Source: Lachnospiraceae bacterium (GTDB lineage: Bacteria > Bacillota > Clostridia > Lachnospirales > Lachnospiraceae). From it: a stretch of 64,000 bases of DNA. A program made the translations under genes and the position numbers. The notes under the pieces are model-generated. The model made no database searches, was not told the DNA's origin, and saw only the letters and a program-made list of their open reading frames with translations. Below, in pieces: positions 1 through 8,338 of this stretch (positions are counted from its first letter, which is position 1; each line of letters opens with the position of its first letter). The DNA lies in assembly GCA_017612555.1 (NCBI GenBank), contig JAGAFR010000066.1, positions 23,037 to 87,036 of the forward strand, given 5' to 3'.

Positions 1-102
1 GGCATCCGCACTCTTTATGAAGATTATGCCTGCGGATGTTATCGCTATGCACAGCAGAACAAGGAGAAAATCATATTTTTTAAAATTATAGCCCTCAAAC
101 AT
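1..102 (-). CDS. rodA: RodA/FtsW/SpoVE-family glycosyltransferase, N-terminal fragment
   Basis: This gene runs off the left edge of the window; only its first 34 codons are present. It starts at an ATG at 102-100, 12 bases after the minC stop, and AGGAG overlapping the minC stop codon serves as ribosome binding site. The visible residues are a short charged head (MFEGYNFKKYDF) followed by the start of a hydrophobic segment (LLVLLCIAITSAGIIF), which matches the usual N-terminus of RodA, the membrane peptidoglycan polymerase that works with PBP2 during elongation. Position right behind mreBCD-mrdA-minC supports RodA over FtsW. The call rests on a short fragment plus context. Confidence 0.7.
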   Translation of the reverse strand, partial: MFEGYNFKKYDFLLVLLCIAITSAGIIFIKSADA

Positions 103-114
103 ATATGAATGCTC

Positions 115-795
115 CTAGAAAGGTATCTCGGCAAGAAATTCCTTGCTGATATCGTCACATACGATCCCCTCTTCCGGACTGATGTATACTATCTTGGCAC
201 CTGCAAGACGACGAAGGAATCCGGCGCTCTTTGTGAACATTGTACACTCCTGCTTTGCCACAGATATGGAATCTGTCTTGATATCGAGCGCAACAGCAAA
301 TGCACCCTCATCACCGTTTATACCCGCATAGATATCGCCGTATACAGTACCGAGTATTACAACACTTCCGACAGCGGATACGCTGGCTCCGGGATTGACA
401 TCTCCGAGAACGACCATGCTTCCTTCCGTCTCAAGGTTCTGTCCCGCATGAAGCGTTCCTTTGTATACCGATGTATTCTCAACCTTACCGCTTGGCGAGA
501 AAGCATTTGCCGCCTGCAGGAACACCTCGTTCTTCTTTTCGTCCTTCTCCATGACACACAGGACAGTCACACGCGTATATTCTCCGAAAGCTTCAATAAG
601 AGCGCGTTCTTCCAGATCGGACAATTTTCGTCCGTCAAAGCTTATCACAAGCTTTGCGTCCCCAAGAAAACGCTCCGAATCGATCAGTTTCTGGGCAAAT
701 GCCACATACAGATCATTGAAAGGGATATCGGGATCAAGTATAAGTTTAAGTCCGTTCGGAAAACTCTTGATAGTAACTGCGGGTCTCATCTGCAC
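115..795 (-). CDS. minC: Septum site-determining protein MinC
   Basis: MinC inhibits FtsZ assembly away from midcell. The 226-residue length is normal. Residues about 1-75 form the N-terminal FtsZ-binding domain. After a linker, residues about 105-215 carry the repeating Gly/Val pattern of the C-terminal beta-helix (GSMVVLGDVNPGA, GSVVILGTVYGD), which dimerises and normally binds MinD. The gene lies 12 bases after mrdA and 12 bases before rodA in the same operon. In many Firmicutes minC is followed directly by minD; here the next gene is rodA-like, so a MinD partner would have to be encoded elsewhere. Confidence 0.93.
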   Translation of the reverse strand: MQMRPAVTIKSFPNGLKLILDPDIPFNDLYVAFAQKLIDSERFLGDAKLVISFDGRKLSDLEERALIEAFGEYTRVTVLCVMEKDEKKNEVFLQAANAFSPSGKVENTSVYKGTLHAGQNLETEGSMVVLGDVNPGASVSAVGSVVILGTVYGDIYAGINGDEGAFAVALDIKTDSISVAKQECTMFTKSAGFLRRLAGAKIVYISPEEGIVCDDISKEFLAEIPF

Positions 796-807
796 ACCAC
801 CTTTTTA

Positions 808-3678
808 TTAGTCATCTATTATCTCATTTGTCGCCTCATCGGCAACACCGTTTATAAGAGCATCAGATCCTTCAACCTTGAAGTAATAACTGAGCACATC
901 TCTCGAGAACTGTGCTGCATTGGCCGAAGTATAACCGTATGCTATACGTGTTGCTATCGTCACTTCGGGATCGTCATACGGTGCAAATCCGATAAACACG
1001 GCATGATTTGTTCTGGATCTGCTTGTCTGTGCCGTACCGGTCTTACCTGCGGTATCGATCGGGAACCCTTTAAATGCCGCAGCAGTCTGTACAACATGCC
1101 TCATTCCGCTGTATATCTGACCCCACGTACTGTCGGCAAACAGCACACTGTTCTGTATCTCAGGGGAGCCTGATCGGATAATGCCGCCGTCATGACTTAC
1201 GATCTTATTGATAAGAGTGTATTTATAACACGTTCCGCGTGTAGCAATGGTCGTTACATATCTTGACAGACCTACCGTAGTATAGTTATGAGATCCCTGT
1301 CCGATAGCCGAATCAACAGGCAGTTCATCGGAGAACTTCGGAGTGTTCTCTTCCATCTCGATTCCGGTCTTTGATGTAAGACCGAACAGATCAGCATATT
1401 TCTTCAGAACTGCAAGTCCGTGTTCCTCATCATAATTTGATGTATGTCCGTTGGTAGCAAGCCTGTATCCCACTTCATAAAAGAATACGTTACAGGAATT
1501 GCCTATCGCACCTGCCACATCAAGCGGACCATGCCCTCCGGGATATACCCAGCATTGCTTTTCAACATCAAAGTATTCAAAGATACCGTTACATCGGATA
1601 GTCTCACCCAGATTGACAACACCTTCTTCCAATGCGCATGCTGCCGAACATGGCTTGAATGTGGAACCGGGCGCAGTCATCTGCTGGGTAGCGTTATTAT
1701 ACAGCGGACTGGCCAGATCGGATAAAAGCTTGGCATAATACTCTGAATCTATCGAATTGGCAAACCTGTTATTATCGTATCCGGGATATGTTACAAGCGC
1801 AAGCAGTTCTCCCTTCGTATTTGCCACAACACACGACCCGGAGCACGGATCGAGTGCAAGCATGGCCGGTGTCAGTTCAAGATTTGATATCTTGTTGATG
1901 ATAAAGTCATACGGAGTCTTTGCTCCGGATTCAAGCATCGCTTTATCCGCGGCCGATCCGTGTATGATCTTCTGCTCGTACAGTATCATGCACAGCTGCC
2001 GTCCCGAGATATTGTCATCTGCGATCATATACTTGAACATCTTCTTACCGAAACCGCTGTTTTGCGTCAGATCGCTTATGATAAAATCAACAAGCTGGTC
2101 AAATACCTCTTCCGAATCCGAATACTGGCTGTTTAAATGAAACTTGGTAACATCTATCCAGTTCTTGGCAAGGCAATAATGGAGATATTCGTTAAGACTG
2201 ATGGTCTCATTGGTCGTCCAGTTGATATAAGTCTCATCATCCCTGTCGATAAGATCCGAGACAAGTACACCTGTTGATTGAGACATGAGTCTTGTGACGA
2301 TATAACTCTCATATACTTTCATCTCATCGGGAAGTTCACGATAAGGCGTTTTGTTATTTACCAGCTCGTTCCGAAGGCCTTCCATTACCGATGCCTGTTT
2401 TACAAGGAACGCTTCATGCACCTGTTTCTCATATGTTGCGGCATTTTTGTCGCCCATATGCTCGGTATCAATGACATTATTGGCTATAAGAGCATAGTAC
2501 ACATCATCGATCGGGATCATCATGAGTGACGATTTTACAACATCATTGTTATATGTCTTCATGTTGACGATCTTGGATACAAGTATACCTGCAAGCTTCT
2601 GTTCCAGCATATTGTACACGGCCGTCTGAAGATCGGCATCTATTGACAGATACACATCATTTCCGGCTTTTGGATCCACATGGGAGATCGACTCGATGAT
2701 CTTCCCCATGTTATCGACATACATCGCATCCTTGCCTTTTGTTCCCTGCAGATACTCCTCCATGGATTTTTCGATGCCGGACTTTCCCACCATATCCGCA
2801 CCGTTATACTCATGCTCGGATGAGGCAAGCTCAACAAGATCATCCGGAGAAGCATTTCCCGTATATCCGATTATATGGGCAAAATACACCGGATCGTTAT
2901 ACTGGCGAAGTGTATTTACTTCTATACCGATACCCTGAAGGATATCGGAATTTTCCTTAATTGCGGCAACAGCTTCATCATTGACATCATCTGCTATCAC
3001 GGTAGACAGATATTTCTGGTAGCTGTTCATGGCAAGCTGATACCGGATCGTCATTATCTTGAGTACCTCTTCTTTTGTATAACCTTCCAGAGGTACGAAC
3101 CGGCTGTTGCCTTTTTCATCTATGACTGTATGGCCTATGCCGTATTTTTTCGAATCGGCCAGATACTTTATGACATCATCCGGTGTCGAGTTACGTTCAC
3201 TCGTCGTCAGATCATCCGTTGATTTGTGTCCGTAAATATCCGCCAGGAATCTTACGAGCTTTGTTCCGTTGATAGCGTATTCATACTGACCGTCATCATT
3301 TATTATGATGTTAAAATCATTGGATACGGTATTTCCGCACCCTTCGACTATATTGATCGCACGATATATCGAATCGTTGATAAGTGCATTCTTGTTCTTG
3401 CCGGATTCGAAATTATCTTCTATCGTTACCGAATACGCAAGCTTATTATACGCAAGGAGCTTCCCGTTTCTGTCATATATGTTTCCGCGGGTACTCTTTA
3501 GTGTTGTTTCTTTCTTGATCGTAAGCTTGAAATTATTAAGATAATCCTGTCCGTTGATTATCTGCATGACGAAAAGACGCTGTACAAGAACGATCAAAAG
3601 AACGATATAAACCGCAAACAGTATTGTGAATCTGTTAAAAATGGCTTCTTTGAGCCATTCCTTAAAGTCGGAAAACAA
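808..3678 (-). CDS. mrdA: Penicillin-binding protein 2 (elongation transpeptidase) with a large insertion
   Basis: This class B PBP cross-links peptidoglycan during side-wall growth and partners with RodA. One membrane segment lies at about residues 15-37, followed by the dimerisation domain. The transpeptidase motifs are all present: STFK with catalytic Ser672, SCN at Ser728 and KTGT at Lys879. At 956 residues it is some 250-350 longer than typical PBP2. The extra length sits between the SIDADLQ strand (from residue 345) and the ALDPCSGS strand (around residue 610), which are normally about 20-40 residues apart. The start is TTG, directly abutting the mreD stop (TGATTG), with AAGGAA upstream inside mreD. 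The insert is charged and largely helical in appearance and matches nothing I recognise. Confidence 0.93.
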   Translation of the reverse strand: MFSDFKEWLKEAIFNRFTILFAVYIVLLIVLVQRLFVMQIINGQDYLNNFKLTIKKETTLKSTRGNIYDRNGKLLAYNKLAYSVTIEDNFESGKNKNALINDSIYRAINIVEGCGNTVSNDFNIIINDDGQYEYAINGTKLVRFLADIYGHKSTDDLTTSERNSTPDDVIKYLADSKKYGIGHTVIDEKGNSRFVPLEGYTKEEVLKIMTIRYQLAMNSYQKYLSTVIADDVNDEAVAAIKENSDILQGIGIEVNTLRQYNDPVYFAHIIGYTGNASPDDLVELASSEHEYNGADMVGKSGIEKSMEEYLQGTKGKDAMYVDNMGKIIESISHVDPKAGNDVYLSIDADLQTAVYNMLEQKLAGILVSKIVNMKTYNNDVVKSSLMMIPIDDVYYALIANNVIDTEHMGDKNAATYEKQVHEAFLVKQASVMEGLRNELVNNKTPYRELPDEMKVYESYIVTRLMSQSTGVLVSDLIDRDDETYINWTTNETISLNEYLHYCLAKNWIDVTKFHLNSQYSDSEEVFDQLVDFIISDLTQNSGFGKKMFKYMIADDNISGRQLCMILYEQKIIHGSAADKAMLESGAKTPYDFIINKISNLELTPAMLALDPCSGSCVVANTKGELLALVTYPGYDNNRFANSIDSEYYAKLLSDLASPLYNNATQQMTAPGSTFKPCSAACALEEGVVNLGETIRCNGIFEYFDVEKQCWVYPGGHGPLDVAGAIGNSCNVFFYEVGYRLATNGHTSNYDEEHGLAVLKKYADLFGLTSKTGIEMEENTPKFSDELPVDSAIGQGSHNYTTVGLSRYVTTIATRGTCYKYTLINKIVSHDGGIIRSGSPEIQNSVLFADSTWGQIYSGMRHVVQTAAAFKGFPIDTAGKTGTAQTSRSRTNHAVFIGFAPYDDPEVTIATRIAYGYTSANAAQFSRDVLSYYFKVEGSDALINGVADEATNEIIDD

Positions 3679-4185
3679 TCAGGCGTTCCTTCTTTCCATA
3701 TCTTCGAGCCATTCATTTATATTAAGAATGATCTTATAGATTATTATCGTTACAAAGATCGTATACACGATCTCAGGCAGTATTATGTGCAGAAAATAGT
3801 ATCCGAATCTGAGTTTCCCCTGTATCAGGAATCTGAAAAAGTACACGATGAAGCAGTATACAAGCTCACTGCTCGTGATCAGCACCATCGGAAGCTTGAT
3901 ATCTTCCGGATAGAATATACTTGAAAAGAATCCGTTCAGATATCCTATTATCATATATACGAGTGCATAAAACCCTATGATGTTCCCAAACAGGACATCC
4001 ATTATAAGCCCCGAAACAAAACCTATGAACAATCCTTCTTTTTTACCGCGCATGAAGCCGAAACACGATGTGAGTATGATAAGAAGATTCGGAGCCACTC
4101 CGCCCATAGGCAGTATCCTGATCATCGTGCTTTGGAGCAGATATGCGATGAGTATGAGAAGGAGCATGGTTATCTTTCTGTACAT
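3679..4185 (-). CDS. mreD: Rod shape-determining membrane protein MreD
   Basis: MreD is a small integral membrane component of the elongation complex. The 168 residues are almost entirely hydrophobic, with about five membrane segments beginning at residue 5, and show the family pattern FGFMRGKKEGLFIGFVSGL in the middle. The ATG lies 1 base after the mreC stop, and the stop abuts the mrdA start, so translation is probably coupled through mreC-mreD-mrdA. Sequence conservation in MreD is low; the assignment rests on topology, that motif and gene order. Confidence 0.9.
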   Translation of the reverse strand: MYRKITMLLLILIAYLLQSTMIRILPMGGVAPNLLIILTSCFGFMRGKKEGLFIGFVSGLIMDVLFGNIIGFYALVYMIIGYLNGFFSSIFYPEDIKLPMVLITSSELVYCFIVYFFRFLIQGKLRFGYYFLHIILPEIVYTIFVTIIIYKIILNINEWLEDMERRNA

Positions 4186-4186
4186 A

Positions 4187-5050
4187 TCATTCCTTTGTCT
4201 GTTTCATCTGCGTCACAACAAGTACAATATCCAGATGTTCAAAATCAACAACGGGAGTGATATAACCGGACTTGGTCAGATTATTCGAGTCATCGCTTAT
4301 CTCTTTTATATATCCTATCGAGATCCCGGGCAGATACTTGTTGCTGATCTGACTCGTAACTATCTGATCCCCGGGGGATACCTCGTTGTCTTCATCCTGA
4401 AGATCAGAAAATCTTATCGTTCCGTTTGAATACATCTCCAGACCTCCGGATACGATCATCGTATCGGATGTGTTGAGTACCATCGCACTTATGTTGGAAT
4501 CATCGTCTATTATCGACCTGACCGTTGCCCAGTTAGGCCCGACAGACGTAACTATTCCTACAAGTCCCGCTCCGGCCATGACGTTCATGTTGACCTTGAT
4601 CCCATCATTACTGCCTTTGTCAATGAGAAATGTTGAGTACCAGTTTCCGGCATCCTTACCTATGACTCTTGCACCCACAGTCGGATAATCACTGTATCTT
4701 TCGTCAAGAGCAAGGAGCTGTCTGAGCTCCGCCAGTTCGTACTTATCGGTAGTCAGATCGTTCATCTTGATAGTGAGGTCTTTGACGGTTTCGCGGAGTT
4801 CTTCGTTCTCAGCACGCAGCTCTTCCAGTTCCTTTAATGATCTGGAGCGTCCGAACAACCAGCTTCCCGCATATGATATGGCTTTCTGAAACGGAATGAC
4901 CGTATAGCCCGCAACAGCCTGCGGCGGTCCGCTCATGATATCTGTAGCATAAGAAAGCACCATCATGATAACGCATAATATTGACAGTGCCAGCAAAATA
5001 TACTTACTCGGAATATTGGTTTTATTTCTGTTCGATCTCTTTCTGGCCAT
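4187..5050 (-). CDS. mreC: Rod shape-determining protein MreC
   Basis: MreC is a bitopic membrane protein that links cytoplasmic MreB to the extracellular PBP2/RodA machinery. A basic head (residues 1-12) precedes one membrane segment (about 16-36). Residues about 75-105 form a Leu/Glu-rich coiled coil, and the rest is the two-barrel extracellular domain, with family signatures such as ARVIGKDAGNWYSTFLIDKG and GLVGIVTSVGPNWATVRSIID. The length of 287 is typical. It starts at ATG 5050, 6 bases after the mreB stop, and is followed by mreD after 1 base. Confidence 0.95.
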   Translation of the reverse strand: MARKRSNRNKTNIPSKYILLALSILCVIMMVLSYATDIMSGPPQAVAGYTVIPFQKAISYAGSWLFGRSRSLKELEELRAENEELRETVKDLTIKMNDLTTDKYELAELRQLLALDERYSDYPTVGARVIGKDAGNWYSTFLIDKGSNDGIKVNMNVMAGAGLVGIVTSVGPNWATVRSIIDDDSNISAMVLNTSDTMIVSGGLEMYSNGTIRFSDLQDEDNEVSPGDQIVTSQISNKYLPGISIGYIKEISDDSNNLTKSGYITPVVDFEHLDIVLVVTQMKQTKE

Positions 5051-5056
5051 TTATGA

Positions 5057-6067
5057 TCACTCGGAAAAATCCTGCATCGTATAAACAACGGAATGAAGAC
5101 TGTCATTCTTGATTATCTGCGACAGACCGTATGCAACGCTGCCTTCCCTGTGAGGTGAAAACAGAACATTAAGGCCTGTGCTCTTGGAGATAAGTTCATG
5201 AAGATCTCCTATCCCGGCACTTCCTCCCGTAAGGAATATCCCCTTCTTGTAAATATCCGCACCCAGCTCCGGCGGAGTTCTCTCCAGGATGAGTCTTACA
5301 TTATCTATGATAGTCTCGAAATGCTCATGCATTGCACGTTCTATGAGCATTGTAGGTATCGTTCTCTCTACGGGCAGGCCCGTAACTATGTCTCTTCCGT
5401 ACACTACCGCATCTCTTTGTGAGCTTTCCAGATCGGGAAGTTCGATCTTCGTCTGTTCTGCCGACTTGGCACCGATCAGGAGATTGTATTCTTTTCTGAT
5501 CATATTCCTGATGGATTCATCAAACTTCTTGCCGCCGGTCTTAATGAGCTTGGACAGCACTATCCCCCCAAGACTTAAGATGGATATCTCTGTGGTCTCA
5601 TATCCGACATTAACGACAAGAAAGCCCTGAGACCTTTGCATCTCGGTATCCATTCCGATCCCATCGGCTATGGCTTTTTCCACGATATAAATATTACGTG
5701 CTCTTATGTTTGATTCCTTGACAAGATCAACAAATGCACGTTTTTCAACTTCAGTGATATCCGTCGGAACAGAGATGTAATAATCCGCACTCCGGATATT
5801 ACCTTCCATTTCATCGTTGATGAAATTACGGATAAGGATCTGCATATGATTGATATCGGCAATGACACCGTAAGTAAGTGGAAAAGTCACTTTGATATTA
5901 TCGGGTGACTTCTCGTACATCGTAAAAGCATCATCTCCGTATGCGAACAGATTACGTCTGTTCTGGATCGCTATCATATTCTTGTGGGACACGATCCTGT
6001 CGGTAAATCCGTTATATATTTTTATATTATAGGTACCTAGATCTATACCGAAAGCATTGATCGCCAA
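5057..6067 (-). CDS. mreB: MreB/Mbl-family actin-like protein, divergent
   Basis: MreB filaments position cell-wall synthesis in rods. The chosen start is TTG at 6067 (336 residues), because GAGGA stands 7 bases upstream and the protein then begins a few residues before the phosphate-1 motif FGIDLGTYN. A TTG at 6091 would add 8 residues without a good binding site. The phosphate-2 motif, normally DIGGGTTE, reads NVGYETTE, with Asn153 in place of the usual Asp and two glycines lost. The rest fits the family: SVPTDITEVEKRA, ILSLGGIV, LERTPPELGADI, and the adenosine motif GIFLTGGSAGI. It heads the mreB-mreC-mreD-mrdA-minC-rodA series, 52 bases after the preceding gene. Confidence 0.9.
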   Translation of the reverse strand: MAINAFGIDLGTYNIKIYNGFTDRIVSHKNMIAIQNRRNLFAYGDDAFTMYEKSPDNIKVTFPLTYGVIADINHMQILIRNFINDEMEGNIRSADYYISVPTDITEVEKRAFVDLVKESNIRARNIYIVEKAIADGIGMDTEMQRSQGFLVVNVGYETTEISILSLGGIVLSKLIKTGGKKFDESIRNMIRKEYNLLIGAKSAEQTKIELPDLESSQRDAVVYGRDIVTGLPVERTIPTMLIERAMHEHFETIIDNVRLILERTPPELGADIYKKGIFLTGGSAGIGDLHELISKSTGLNVLFSPHREGSVAYGLSQIIKNDSLHSVVYTMQDFSE

Positions 6068-6119
6068 AACAAAATCCTCATTCCAATACAATATCTAGCA
6101 TATTTTACCATAAGAATCG

Positions 6120-7409
6120 CTAGATGTATATATCAACTAAATGCTTGTCAACAAGCATCTGCAGTGATTTCAGTATGCCCAGTTTAGCGTGGGGCCACGT
6201 AAGTCCCCCCTGGAAATACACCGCATAAGGCTCTTTCATAGGAGCATCGGCGGAAAGTTCGATTGAACTGCCGGAAACAAACGCTCCCGCAGCCATTATA
6301 ACGTCACTGTCGTATCCGGGCATGTCCCATGGTTCGGCAGTAAGATGTGAATCAACAGGTGCAGCCGACTGGATCCCGTTACAGAATGCACATACAGCTT
6401 CCGGCGAACCGAGCGTAACTGCCTGTATGATATCATTTCGCGGCTCCGATCCATTTGGGATCACCGGGAATCCAAGCTTTTCATATATATTTGCGGCAAA
6501 TACCGCACCCTTTAAGGCGGAACATGTTACGGTAGGCGCAAGGAACAGTCCCTGAAACAGAGTTCTGTTTATATCAAGAGTTGCTCCCACTTCCTTACCG
6601 AGTCCGGGAGATGACAGTCTGTATGCTGCTCTTTCAATGCACTTTTTCGTTCCGGCGATATATCCGCCGACAGGAGCCAGGCCTCCCCCGGGATTTTTGA
6701 TAAGCGAACCTACGACCATATCGGCCCCGACATCAGACGGCTCTATCGTATCAACAAACTCACCGTAGCAATTATCAACCATAACAATAATATCAGGTCT
6801 TATATCCCTGATAAAGCTTATCACTTTACCTATCGAACTTACCGAAAGAGACGGTCTTGTCTGATATCCCTTCGATCTTTGTATTGCGATCATTTTGGTC
6901 TTGGGACCGATAGCAGCTTTGATCCCTTCAAGATCAAATGATCCGTCGGGAAGCAGATCCACCTGAGAATAAGATACTCCGTATTCGTAAAGAGACCCTA
7001 TGCTCTCTCTGATCCCGATGACCTCTTCAAGTGTATCGTAAGGTTTTCCCGAGACAGATAAAAGCTCGTCCCCGGGAAGAAGCTGTGAAGAAAGGGCAAC
7101 ATACAATGCATGGGTTCCGCAGGTTATCTGCGGGCGGACAAGCGCATCCTCGGTCCCGAACACTTTTGCATACACTTTTTCCAGTGTATCCCTTCCCAGA
7201 TCATTGTAACCGTATCCGCTCGAAGGCATGAAACATGCCTCGCTGACACGGCATTCCTGCATGGCATGAAGGACTTTGAGCTGATTGTATTCAGCCGTTT
7301 TATCAAAGTCTTCGAATCTTTCCTTAAGACAGGCAAGTATCTTCTCTCCGAATTCATATACTTCTTTGCTTATATTACATTTTTCATAGTACCGGATAAG
7401 ATCATCCAT
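6120..7409 (-). CDS. Methionine gamma-lyase/aluminium-resistance family PLP enzyme (YnbB-like)
   Basis: This fold-type I pyridoxal-phosphate protein of 429 residues belongs to the YnbB / aluminium-resistance family, related to methionine gamma-lyases and cystathionine-type enzymes. Visible features are a PLP-phosphate region (TCGTHALYVAL), the aspartate pairing with the pyridine nitrogen (MVDNCYGEF) and the probable Schiff-base lysine in GSLIKNPGGG. The true substrate of this family is not established. It overlaps miaA by 8 bases and lies between miaA and mreB; linkage to miaA is common in Firmicutes. Confidence 0.88.
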   Translation of the reverse strand: MDDLIRYYEKCNISKEVYEFGEKILACLKERFEDFDKTAEYNQLKVLHAMQECRVSEACFMPSSGYGYNDLGRDTLEKVYAKVFGTEDALVRPQITCGTHALYVALSSQLLPGDELLSVSGKPYDTLEEVIGIRESIGSLYEYGVSYSQVDLLPDGSFDLEGIKAAIGPKTKMIAIQRSKGYQTRPSLSVSSIGKVISFIRDIRPDIIVMVDNCYGEFVDTIEPSDVGADMVVGSLIKNPGGGLAPVGGYIAGTKKCIERAAYRLSSPGLGKEVGATLDINRTLFQGLFLAPTVTCSALKGAVFAANIYEKLGFPVIPNGSEPRNDIIQAVTLGSPEAVCAFCNGIQSAAPVDSHLTAEPWDMPGYDSDVIMAAGAFVSGSSIELSADAPMKEPYAVYFQGGLTWPHAKLGILKSLQMLVDKHLVDIYI

Positions 7410-8337
7410 TTATTATCCCCTTTGCTTCAAGCCGATCCGTCATGGTTTTTATAATATCTGTTTCTTCACTTATGTTCACAAACAGAGCATCCTTTTCACG
7501 TTTGAACCATGTAAGCTGTCTTTTTGCAAAATGCCTTGTATCTCTCTTGATGATATATACAGCTTCTTCAAGTGATAAATTGCCTTCAAGGTGATCTATT
7601 ATCTCTTTGTATCCAAGTCCGTGCATTGATACGTTATTCTTATCCAGCCCTTTATCCATGAGGTGTTTTACTTCATCTACAAGTCCCTGCGCTATCATTT
7701 TATCAACACGTTTGTTGATCCTGTCATATATCTTCTGTCTGTCGTCATTAAGAACGAAATAGCAGAATCTGTATGGTGACGATCTGTTCATGCTCTCAAG
7801 ATTATGACCTGAGATAGGCATTCCCGTCTGTTTATGATATTCAAGCGCACGTATCATCCTTCGGCTGTCATTGGGATGGATCTTTTTTGCAGATACGGGA
7901 TCAACCATGCGCAGCATATCATGAACATACTGTCTGCCATTTACTCTTATCAGATCGCTGAGTTCATTTCTGTATGAGATCATCTCTTCGGCAGGTGTAA
8001 AATCGATATCATACAGAACGCTCTGAATATAAAACCCGGTCCCGCCGACGATGATCGGGATACGCCCCTTATCCCATATCTCATTCATGGCAGCTTCGGC
8101 CATTTCCTTAAACATGACTATATTAAAATCCTCAGCAGGATCAAGAACATCGATGAGATAATGATCTATTCCTCCTCTTTCGGAAAGAGGAACCTTGGCT
8201 GTACCGATATCCATCCCTTTGTAGACCTGCATGGAATCGGCACTGATTATGCTTCCGTTTATCTTTTGCGCAAGCTTTATCGCTGTTTCCGATTTTCCCA
8301 CTGCAGTAGGTCCGGCAATGATGACAAGCGGTTTCAT
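7402..8337 (-). CDS. miaA: tRNA dimethylallyltransferase MiaA
   Basis: MiaA transfers the dimethylallyl group from DMAPP to N6 of A37 in tRNAs that read UNN codons. The P-loop GPTAVGKS lies at residues 9-16, followed by the conserved ISADSMQVYKGMDIGTAK and DVLDPAEDFN. The family motifs GGTGFYIQSVLY and RMIRALEYHKQTG come later. Its length of 311 is normal. The start follows the mutL stop by 1 base, with AGAGGA from the mutL end as binding site, and it overlaps the next gene by 8 bases. The order mutS-mutL-miaA is classic. Confidence 0.97.
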   Translation of the reverse strand: MKPLVIIAGPTAVGKSETAIKLAQKINGSIISADSMQVYKGMDIGTAKVPLSERGGIDHYLIDVLDPAEDFNIVMFKEMAEAAMNEIWDKGRIPIIVGGTGFYIQSVLYDIDFTPAEEMISYRNELSDLIRVNGRQYVHDMLRMVDPVSAKKIHPNDSRRMIRALEYHKQTGMPISGHNLESMNRSSPYRFCYFVLNDDRQKIYDRINKRVDKMIAQGLVDEVKHLMDKGLDKNNVSMHGLGYKEIIDHLEGNLSLEEAVYIIKRDTRHFAKRQLTWFKREKDALFVNISEETDIIKTMTDRLEAKGIING

Positions 8338-8338
8338 A

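Noticed and set aside
109-1173. A 354-codon plus-strand open frame across minC and the end of mrdA
   Set aside because: It is antisense to two clear genes, has high Cys and Arg content, no family resemblance and no ribosome binding site; it is a shadow of the minus-strand coding pattern. The same holds for the long plus-strand frames at 29723-30496, 36027-36830, 53793-54479 and 43148-43915.
6091-6119. TCTAGC ... GCTAGA inverted repeat upstream of mreB as an operator or terminator
   Set aside because: Six-base arms 19 bases apart, one of them covering the end of the preceding gene, with no T tract; easily chance.
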